DNA of 41,019 nt from Terrimicrobiaceae bacterium (GTDB lineage: Bacteria > Verrucomicrobiota > Verrucomicrobiia > Chthoniobacterales > JAATET01), in contig JAQTOP010000023.1 in NCBI GenBank assembly GCA_028713285.1, positions 1 through 41,019 on the forward strand. The letters are read 5' to 3'. The translations under genes were made by a program, and so were the position numbers. The notes beneath the pieces are model-generated. The model was given only the letters and a program-made list of their open reading frames with translations. It was not told the origin of the DNA and did no database searches. Positions within the stretch are counted from its first letter, which is position 1. Each line of letters opens with the position of its first letter. Shown one piece after another: positions 8,217-14,788 of this stretch.

Positions 8217-10904
8217 TTACCCGGAGGCCGAATGAGCGAGCAATCCGACGACTGTCATATTCCCGGCGATGATGTCGTGGGGGATGATCGCATACTGCCA
8301 CGGCTTCCCGCCGTAAGTCTTCGCGTGGTCGCTGGCGTGCTCGCACCACTGCTCGGCCACCGCTTTTTTTGCAAGCACATCCTCGCTCGTCATCTCGTTA
8401 CGTGCTTTTGGTTCGAGCATGTAAATGGCGCTCTCGGTCTCCGCGACAAAATCCGGTTGGTATTCGGGATGGTCCGCGCCCGATTTGTAGTAAATCTGAA
8501 ACTGCCCCTTGGCGGGCTTGAACCACTTGGTCGCGTCGCGTTCGAGGATCACTGCAAGTTTTCGCTCTGCGTCGGAGTGAAACTTTTGAACGGCATAAAG
8601 ACACTTGGTAAATCCGCCAAAAAGATACTTCGCCATGTTGCTCTTGTCGGCAGGCGACACGCGGAAATCGAGCGGCGGTTCGCTGGCAGCGGCGCTGTAG
8701 GCGCTCGGCTTGAGGTCGGTGAAGCCTTTGCTGATCTTGACCTCGAAACCCTCGGCTTCCTCCCAGTAGTGCGTCTGCATCTGCGTGTGGATGGACTTCG
8801 CGATGTCGCGCTGGTAACAGCGCAGCACCTTTCGCGTGTCGTCCTCGCTCAGGTATCCGCGGAAATGGGAAACGGTCTGGCTGGCCAGCTCGTAGAGCAG
8901 ATCGGCATGGGCGTCGTAGGAGATGTCGTCGAAGTCCACGAGGCCGCTCACCACGTAGTCTTCGAGCCTGGATTCCTCGATGCCGCCACGGCCGAGCGTC
9001 AGGACTTCGTGCTCGTTGGTGCGGAGATACTGCGCCCAGAGTTCGTCGGTGAACGGTGGGTAGCGCAGCGTCTTGAGGTCGAGCGTGAATGGCTTGAAGC
9101 CAGATGTCGTTTCGCCCCGCGGAACCACAAGAATTCGCGGAATATCGATGGTCTGCTGGGTGACCAAGGCAGACGTTTTCGCCACGATCGCGGCAATGTC
9201 CGGCGGCTTGGTCACCGCCTCCATTTCGAGCTGCGTGGGGCGATATTCTTCCGCAACCCGAGCGACAATCTCGGATTGAACGTCCGGCCGATTGAGGAGT
9301 GTGAGGCTGGGGAGCGTCTTTGGCTGGTTTTCCAGCCTGCGGATTACATCACGGGTGATTTGAGCGAGCTTCTCCTCGGCGGAAGTTTCGAAGGCGCGGG
9401 GCTGATCCTTACCGGCCACCTGCGTGCTGGCGCTCGTATGCGCCGGCTGAACGCCTAGCATGCTGTCCAGCCGCGATTGCGAAACGACGGTCACGGTCTT
9501 CTGCGCGATCTGCTCGGGATCGAGCACCAGCGTCTGCAGGCGGATCGGCGAGTCCGACTTCTTCGCGTCCTCGACGATTTCCTGGAAGCGGTCGTGCGCG
9601 ACGATGTTCAGGCGGTCCACGGCGGCGACGCCGGTGCGTTTGCCGTAGGGCAAGCGCAGGCCGCGTCCGATGGATTGCTCGATGAGGATGCGGGCGTTCG
9701 CCGCGCGCAGCGGGACGATGGTGTAGAGGTTCGTCACGTCCCAGCCCTCCTTGAGCATGTTCACGTGGATCACGATCTCCGTGGGCTCGTCGGCGTGCTC
9801 CACTTTGAGCAAACGCTCGACCATCTCGTCTTCCTCCGCGCCCGTCTTGCTGGAGTCCACCTGGATCACGCGCTCCTTGTAACGTCCCTCGAAGAACCCT
9901 TCCGACTGGATCAGCGTGAGAAGCTGTGCCGCGTGCGTGATGTCCCGCGCGATCACGAGCACGAAGGGCTTCACGATTTGCTGTTCGGTTTCGCGCGCGT
10001 AAGTTTCGAGCTGCACTTTCACCTGCTCGTGCAGGCGCACGCCGTCCTCCAGCTTGAGGCGCTCGATTTCCTCGGGCGACATGCCGGCGGGGTTGAAGTT
10101 CTTCCGCGTCACCACGGCCGGTTCCTTCACGAAGCCATCGGCCAACGCCTTGCCCAAGGCGTAATCGAAAATGATGTTCTTGAAAGCCACCGGCCCGCGC
10201 GGGCCTTCCACGAAAGGCGTGGCCGTCAGCTCCAGTCCGATCACCGGCTTGAGTTCGTTGATCGCCCGGACGCCGGAGGAGGCGCGGTAGCGGTGCGACT
10301 CGTCCATGAGCAGCACGAGGTCGCTCAGTCCGGCGAGATACTCGAAGTAGCTTTCGCCGATGTATTCGGCCATCCGCTTGATCTTCGGTGACTTTCCGCC
10401 GCGCACCTCGGAGTTGATCTTCGAGATGTTGAAGATGTTCACCTTGCAGCGCAGCACCTGGTCGAAAAGCGTGCCCGCCTTCCCCTCGTAGTTGTCGCCC
10501 GTGATGATCTCCGGCGTGTCGATGGCAAACTCCGCGATGCCCTTGAAGACATACTTCGGCGTGTTCGGGGTGAAGTCGGCGATGAGCTTGTTGTAGATCG
10601 TCAGGTTCGGCGCGAGGACGAAGAAATTGTTCAGCCCGTGGGCGAGGTGGAGGTAGGCGATGAAGGCGCCCATCAGCCGCGTCTTGCCTACGCCCGTCGC
10701 CAGCGCGAAGCAGAGCGACGGAAACTCCCGCTCGAAATCGGTGACGCTCGGAAACTCGCTGCGGATCGCATCCAGCGCTGCTGTCACGCTCGCGCCTTTT
10801 TTCGGCGGCGCGATTTCGGTGATGCGGTCGAGGATTTCGAGCGAACGCCGCTGGGGCGGGCGAAGGCTGAGGCGGCCAGCGATGGCGTTGACGTGGCGGT
10901 TCAT
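8217..10904 (-). CDS. res: Type III restriction enzyme Res subunit (SF2 helicase plus nuclease)
   Basis: The 895-aa protein acts with Mod to translocate along and cut unmodified foreign DNA. SF2 motifs are visible: Walker A ATGVGKT (69-75), DESH (201-204), motif III LTATPF (226-231) and motif VI QSIGRGLRLPYG (from 410). The C-terminus carries a PD-(D/E)xK-type nuclease: PDF with Asp818, then Glu831-x-Lys833 in LEPKA. Length and order match type III Res proteins (PF04851-like core). It is the last gene of the operon. Its ATG overlaps the GxxExxY stop as ATGA (10901-10904) and no Shine-Dalgarno precedes it, so translation probably depends on coupling. In most type III systems res directly follows mod; here GxxExxY lies between them. 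All catalytic motifs look intact, so it is probably active. Confidence 0.93.
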   Translation of the reverse strand: MNRHVNAIAGRLSLRPPQRRSLEILDRITEIAPPKKGASVTAALDAIRSEFPSVTDFEREFPSLCFALATGVGKTRLMGAFIAYLHLAHGLNNFFVLAPNLTIYNKLIADFTPNTPKYVFKGIAEFAIDTPEIITGDNYEGKAGTLFDQVLRCKVNIFNISKINSEVRGGKSPKIKRMAEYIGESYFEYLAGLSDLVLLMDESHRYRASSGVRAINELKPVIGLELTATPFVEGPRGPVAFKNIIFDYALGKALADGFVKEPAVVTRKNFNPAGMSPEEIERLKLEDGVRLHEQVKVQLETYARETEQQIVKPFVLVIARDITHAAQLLTLIQSEGFFEGRYKERVIQVDSSKTGAEEDEMVERLLKVEHADEPTEIVIHVNMLKEGWDVTNLYTIVPLRAANARILIEQSIGRGLRLPYGKRTGVAAVDRLNIVAHDRFQEIVEDAKKSDSPIRLQTLVLDPEQIAQKTVTVVSQSRLDSMLGVQPAHTSASTQVAGKDQPRAFETSAEEKLAQITRDVIRRLENQPKTLPSLTLLNRPDVQSEIVARVAEEYRPTQLEMEAVTKPPDIAAIVAKTSALVTQQTIDIPRILVVPRGETTSGFKPFTLDLKTLRYPPFTDELWAQYLRTNEHEVLTLGRGGIEESRLEDYVVSGLVDFDDISYDAHADLLYELASQTVSHFRGYLSEDDTRKVLRCYQRDIAKSIHTQMQTHYWEEAEGFEVKISKGFTDLKPSAYSAAASEPPLDFRVSPADKSNMAKYLFGGFTKCLYAVQKFHSDAERKLAVILERDATKWFKPAKGQFQIYYKSGADHPEYQPDFVAETESAIYMLEPKARNEMTSEDVLAKKAVAEQWCEHASDHAKTYGGKPWQYAIIPHDIIAGNMTVVGLLAHSASG

Positions 10905-11341
10905 AGGGACACGTCTGTTTGAACCACAGATTCCCGCTGATTCTCGCAGATGGAGGAGCCGGAATGAACCAGGCGTTTATACTCCAGCGAGCGGGGCGAG
11001 AAGTTGACGATGATGGAGCGTTGCAGGCCGGTGATGCGCAGATGGTTGAGGACTTGGGCCTGTTCGATCGGGCCGATTTCCTGGATCGCCTTGCACTCCA
11101 CGAGAACCGTCCCGAAACAGACAAAATCTGCCTTGTAGAAGCTCGGCAGAACGCCTCCTTTGTAGCGAACTTGCAGGAGTTTCTCGCGCTCGAACGGAAT
11201 GCGCCGGGAGGCGAACTCGACCGCCAGTGCGTCCTGATAAACTGCCTCCAAAAAGCCGCCGCCTAATTCCCGATGCACTTCCATCGCCGCGCCGATGATG
11301 GCGAACGTCTCCGGGTCTCGATGTTTTGAATCTGCGTTCAT
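10901..11341 (-). CDS. GxxExxY protein (PD-(D/E)xK-like), bounded by repeat arms
   Basis: The 146-aa protein shows the family's naming motif at residues 29-35 (GFLEAVY). It is followed by a nuclease-like core, YKADFVCFGTVLVECKA, with Asp72 and Glu82-x-Lys84 in PD-(D/E)xK spacing. The typical closing motif VNFSPRSLEYKRLV is also present. No biochemical role is established to my knowledge, so nuclease activity is inference. The ATG (11341-11339) lies inside one arm of a repeat (11329-11359). The last coding residues (SICENQRESVV) are encoded by the opposite arm (10922-10952). Those residues extend past the usual end of the family and resemble SICENL-type peptides made from the same repeat elsewhere. 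The left arm begins on the mod stop codon, and the gene's own stop overlaps the res ATG. This looks like a cassette dropped between mod and res. Confidence 0.88.
   Translation of the reverse strand: MNADSKHRDPETFAIIGAAMEVHRELGGGFLEAVYQDALAVEFASRRIPFEREKLLQVRYKGGVLPSFYKADFVCFGTVLVECKAIQEIGPIEQAQVLNHLRITGLQRSIIVNFSPRSLEYKRLVHSGSSICENQRESVVQTDVSL
10922..10952. repeat. Repeat arm at the 3' end of the GxxExxY gene
   Basis: A 31-base arm, inverted relative to 11329-11359 (23 of 31 positions match) and in the same orientation as the left arm of the compact palindrome in the helicase gene (24 of 31). It encodes the C-terminal ICENQRESVVQ of the GxxExxY protein, the counterpart of ICENLCESAVE in the helicase. 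It ends 18 bases before the res start codon. Confidence 0.78.
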
Positions 11342-11359
11342 CTGCGTAAATCTGCGGTT
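11329..11359. repeat. Repeat arm at the 5' end of the GxxExxY gene
   Basis: A 31-base arm that differs by a single base from the right arm of the compact palindrome in the helicase gene. On the minus strand it starts on the last two bases of the mod stop codon and includes the GxxExxY start codon and its first codons (MNAD). Three GCAGAT words occur at 10-base spacing. No Shine-Dalgarno is visible in it. Confidence 0.85.
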
Positions 11360-12974
11360 AAAAAAGGTCTTGTTGCCCGGCCTTGGGTGGCGCTTTGGGC
11401 AGGTTCTCCACGTCGAGGCTGTAGTCGTCGTGGCCCCACTCGCAGCGGCTGAGCACCTGCTTGGGAATCTTCTTCACCGTCAGGTTTTCGTAGCGGTCGG
11501 TCTTGCCGCGGAAGGCGGGGCAGAGCACGAGCAGCGAACGCTCCGACCCCACTTCATCGCTGAGCTGCGCGAGCTGCTCGTGGCCGAGTTGCGCGGTCGT
11601 CACGTAGAGAAAATCCCGCTCCGTCGAGTGGCCGTGCTGCCAGTAGATCGCGTCACTTGGCGCATAGTTGAAGCCCTCCAGTTTGCACAGCGCCTCGGCG
11701 AGCATTGCGGCGTTGTATTGCCGGTTAATGACCCAGTTGCCCCACTTGTCTTTCTCCAGCAGCGAAGGCGCGAGGTTGTAGTAACGAAAGCCGCCACCGC
11801 CCTTCCAACCCTCGGCTTCGGTGATGCCACCGGAGTCTGCGCCATCAATGACCTTCTTCAAGCGCGGAACGATATGCGTGTCGGCGGTTCCCTCGACTTC
11901 GACCATGATCCAGCGCCGCCCCATTTTCTGCGCGACCGCACCCGTCGTTCCTGAGCCCGCAAACGAGTCGAGCACCAAGTCGCCTCGATCCGTGGCTATT
12001 TGTAGAATTCGCTGAAGCAGCCGCTCCGGCTTAGGTGTAGCGAATGGTTCAATGTCTGGGAGGAGTTTGCGTAGATGATCACGTCTCGCTTCCTGATTCG
12101 AGCCTACTTCGTCTGCTGACCACCAAGTCTTAGGAACGATACCGTCTTTGATGTCGGAAAGGAACTTCTTGATGATCGGCAGTCTGTTGCCGTCTTTCCC
12201 GAAATATACCCGCTTGTCAGCAAGCGCTGCCTCGAAAGTCTGTTTGCTAAAGCGCCAAAAGTTACCACTCGGCGGAGTGACCGTCCGTCCCGACGGTAAC
12301 GTAATAGGGTAGCGCAGGCTTTCTCCTCCGCTCTTTGCCGTTCCGTCAGCGCCTTGCCTCCAAGGGCCACGAGGATCGTTGTCGGGATTTTGATAACGCT
12401 CGAGCTGCTGTTCAGTTCTCTTAAGTAGGTTGCGCGTCTTCCGCCACACCTCCTTCTCTTTCGCATAGAGTAAAACGTAGTCGTGAGAGGAAGAAATATC
12501 GGTGTCATTTTTTCGACCGCTATCCTTCTCCCACACCATTGACGCTACGAAGTTAGTACGGCCGAAAATTTCATCGCACATCACTTTGAGGTAATGGCAC
12601 TCATTGTCGTCGATCGTGATCCAAAGTGAGCCATTTGGAGCGAGTAGCTTATGAATCAGCTCAATGCGTGGTCGCATTAGGGATAACCAAAGCGAATGCT
12701 CAATTCCGTCGTCGTAGTGCTCAAAAGCGCTGCCCGTGTTGTAAGGCGGATCAATGAAGATGCACTTCATCTTACCCGAGAACTCCTGCTCCAGCGCCTT
12801 GAGGGCGAGTAGATTGTCGCCGTGGATGAGCCGGTTGTCGAAAAGGTCGCCGTCGGTGACGCGATGCTTGGCGTGATACGACTTGGCCGGGTCTTCGAGC
12901 AGGATGCGCGGCTCCAGCTTTGGCCGGTTCTCCTTTCCGATCCAGGTCAGTTCTAGTTTCTGTTTCTTACTCAT
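11358..12974 (-). CDS. mod: Type III DNA methyltransferase Mod subunit (beta class)
   Basis: The 538-aa S-adenosylmethionine-dependent DNA methyltransferase, predicted to make N6-adenine marks, both protects self DNA and supplies target recognition to Res. The catalytic motif DPPYNTG (75-81) comes before the AdoMet motif FAGSGTTG (338-345), the beta-class order typical of type III Mod. The segment between them (about 150-300) should contain the target recognition domain. The N-terminus (MSKKQKLELTWIGKENRP) and the NRLIHGDNLLALKAL lead-in are typical of the family. The ATG overlaps the upstream gene's TGA as ATGA (12971-12974). Base composition drops in the middle of the gene (about 46% G+C over 12481-12660 by hand count) against about 62-65% at both ends. 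This suggests exchange of the central part by recombination. Confidence 0.94.
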   Translation of the reverse strand: MSKKQKLELTWIGKENRPKLEPRILLEDPAKSYHAKHRVTDGDLFDNRLIHGDNLLALKALEQEFSGKMKCIFIDPPYNTGSAFEHYDDGIEHSLWLSLMRPRIELIHKLLAPNGSLWITIDDNECHYLKVMCDEIFGRTNFVASMVWEKDSGRKNDTDISSSHDYVLLYAKEKEVWRKTRNLLKRTEQQLERYQNPDNDPRGPWRQGADGTAKSGGESLRYPITLPSGRTVTPPSGNFWRFSKQTFEAALADKRVYFGKDGNRLPIIKKFLSDIKDGIVPKTWWSADEVGSNQEARRDHLRKLLPDIEPFATPKPERLLQRILQIATDRGDLVLDSFAGSGTTGAVAQKMGRRWIMVEVEGTADTHIVPRLKKVIDGADSGGITEAEGWKGGGGFRYYNLAPSLLEKDKWGNWVINRQYNAAMLAEALCKLEGFNYAPSDAIYWQHGHSTERDFLYVTTAQLGHEQLAQLSDEVGSERSLLVLCPAFRGKTDRYENLTVKKIPKQVLSRCEWGHDDYSLDVENLPKAPPKAGQQDLF

Positions 12975-13552
12975 GCGCCGTGCCGCACTCGCTGTTCGAG
13001 TGTGCCCCAGAAATAGCGGAAGGATGTCGAGTGCGGTTGCGCGCGGGCGGGGCTGAACTTTGGAGCGATGTCCTTGGCGAAGGCGATTTCATTGAACGAG
13101 GCGTGCTGCCCAAAGTGGGTCTTGTAGAGCCTGCGAAGCCGTCCCTTGGCCACGCTGCGGGTATCCTCCGGCCCGGCCCACTCACAGCCCGGCATGACGG
13201 ACTGGATGGCTGCGGCGTCCGCGAGAAACCACGATTCAATCTCCTTGATGGCGACGCACACATGGAAGGAGCGGGCCGCACGCTCGCCCACTCGGGCGAC
13301 GGCGCGCACGGCGTCGTCGAAAAGCTCCAACACCGCCGTGACGCAAGGATCGTCGTCCATATCCACGAGGGTGAAGCCGGCGGCGTAGTGGCAATCGCAG
13401 AAGCTCTCGATCAAGCGGGGCGTTTCGCGGATGAGCTTGTCGCGGTTCTTCATGTTGCGGACATCGAAGCGGTGGCCGCGGAAATGTTTGTGGAGAACCT
13501 TGTCCCAGAATTGGTAATCGGAAGGCCCTTCGACGCCGACGCCGATGGTCAT
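12971..13552 (-). CDS. DUF4276-type, TOPRIM-like protein paired with AAA ATPase
   Basis: The 193-aa protein starts MTIGVGVEGPSD and carries residues arranged like a TOPRIM fold: Glu8 in VEGPSD, the acidic cluster VDMDDDP (63-69) and IKEIESWFLAD (102-112). Together with the following PEDTRSVAKGRLRRLY stretch these match my recollection of DUF4276. Proteins of this kind are usually encoded next to an AAA ATPase of the RecF/OLD type, as here. TOPRIM-like partners in such pairs (RloB, the AriB partner in PARIS) act as nucleases or effectors in phage defence. That function is inferred for this protein. The start at 13552 is favoured by GGGAGG 6 bases upstream and an ATGA overlap with the ATPase stop. 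Its own stop overlaps the mod start in the same way, so expression should be tightly coupled to both neighbours. Confidence 0.82.
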   Translation of the reverse strand: MTIGVGVEGPSDYQFWDKVLHKHFRGHRFDVRNMKNRDKLIRETPRLIESFCDCHYAAGFTLVDMDDDPCVTAVLELFDDAVRAVARVGERAARSFHVCVAIKEIESWFLADAAAIQSVMPGCEWAGPEDTRSVAKGRLRRLYKTHFGQHASFNEIAFAKDIAPKFSPARAQPHSTSFRYFWGTLEQRVRHGA

Positions 13553-14766
13553 GGAATCCCTCCCAACGTGCCTTGCTCCCAAAGTTCACCGAGGCGGAAG
13601 TGTTTGCGGAACGAATCCACCTCCGCCACGGCGGATGCCTGCCGCACTTTGGTGATACCGTCCTCCTTGTCGCAAAGGATCACTTCGGAGGGTTCGAGTT
13701 CGTCGAGGAAATCGGGGTTGTGCGTGGTGGCGAGCACCTGGCTGTGTGTCGAGGCGGTGCGCAACAGCTCGACGACGTTGCGCGCGAGATGCGGATGCAG
13801 GCCGGTTTCCGGCTCCTCGATGGCGACGAGGCTGGCGCGCTCGGCGGACCAATAGACGATGACCATGAGCGCGAGGAGACGAACGGTGCCATCGGACGCG
13901 GCACGGGGATTGATGCCAGCACGAAGACGTTCCTCGATGATCTGAAAAGTGCGTTTGCCCTCCACCTCCAGCGGACGGGAGCGAACGCCTTTGAACGAGG
14001 GAACCGCGCCGCGCAGCCCTTGGATAAGGTTATTGATGCCGCCGTTTCCACTTTTCTCCATCCGATGAAGGATGGTGGCGAGAGCTTCGCCGGCTTCACC
14101 CAAGTCCGGGTCCACGACATCCTTGCTGGCCTGCCGGACGACATCGGGATTGATGTTGAAGAACGACCAACGCTCGATGAAGCGACGGAAGCGCCCGACG
14201 ACCGGGCCGATGAAACTGCTGCCCGCGACGAGGCGCGTGGAGTCGTCTTCCTCGATGGCGTGCTTCCGCGCGTCGGGATCGGACAACGGATCGAGCACGG
14301 TGAAGGACTCGCGCGAGCGATTGAGTTGGAAGGTGGCGGTTTCCTTGTTCGGAAGCGCAAGTTCCGCATCGAGGTGTTCCGAGAGAACGACGGGGACGCC
14401 ATCGCTCGCGCGCAAGTCGATCTCCACCCGGTAGTGGTAACTGGAAATGGAATAGATGACTCCCTGCCTGCTACGAAAGCGCCCCGTGGGCACTTTCACC
14501 CGCAACGTGATGCGGAGCGGCTTCGGCGTATCGCGCTCGCGCAGGATTTTGTTCCGCACCTCCCCGGTTCCGCCGTATTCGTTGGCCGCCACCTCGACGC
14601 TTTGGAGCATGGCGATCTTGAGGAAGCGCAGCGCGGAGATGAGGTTCGTTTTGCCGGACGCATTGGCGCCGACGATGAAGTTCAGCGGACACAGCGCGAG
14701 CGGGGACATTCCGGAGCCGAAGCTCTTGAAGTTCTCGATGCGCAATTCGGTGATCATGGAAGGCAT
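13549..14766 (-). CDS. AAA family ATPase (AAA15/RloA-like), defence-associated
   Basis: The 405-aa ATPase is of the RecF/SMC-like type. The N-terminus ITELRIENFKSFG is followed by Walker A GANASGKT (33-40). After a central insert (about 70-280) come a signature-like ASDGTVRLL (290-298), Walker B IEEPETGLHP (316-325) and the switch THN (348-350), ending in FLDELEPSEVILCDKED. This layout matches AAA_15/AAA_21 proteins found with TOPRIM-like or DUF partners in defence loci (rloA near type I restriction genes, ariA in PARIS). It probably acts as a sensor that controls the downstream DUF4276 protein, which is inference. The gene lies 22 bases after the helicase stop and overlaps the DUF4276 start by 4 bases. 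ATG 14757 (MITEL) is an alternative start. Confidence 0.88.
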   Translation of the reverse strand: MPSMITELRIENFKSFGSGMSPLALCPLNFIVGANASGKTNLISALRFLKIAMLQSVEVAANEYGGTGEVRNKILRERDTPKPLRITLRVKVPTGRFRSRQGVIYSISSYHYRVEIDLRASDGVPVVLSEHLDAELALPNKETATFQLNRSRESFTVLDPLSDPDARKHAIEEDDSTRLVAGSSFIGPVVGRFRRFIERWSFFNINPDVVRQASKDVVDPDLGEAGEALATILHRMEKSGNGGINNLIQGLRGAVPSFKGVRSRPLEVEGKRTFQIIEERLRAGINPRAASDGTVRLLALMVIVYWSAERASLVAIEEPETGLHPHLARNVVELLRTASTHSQVLATTHNPDFLDELEPSEVILCDKEDGITKVRQASAVAEVDSFRKHFRLGELWEQGTLGGIP

Positions 14767-14788
14767 GGTTGTAGTGGCGGCCGGGAGA

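Noticed and set aside
12971-14766. PARIS (AriA-AriB) defence system
   Set aside because: The ATPase half fits loosely, but the partner looks like DUF4276 rather than the DUF4435 type of AriB. An AAA-TOPRIM relation is kept only as an analogy.
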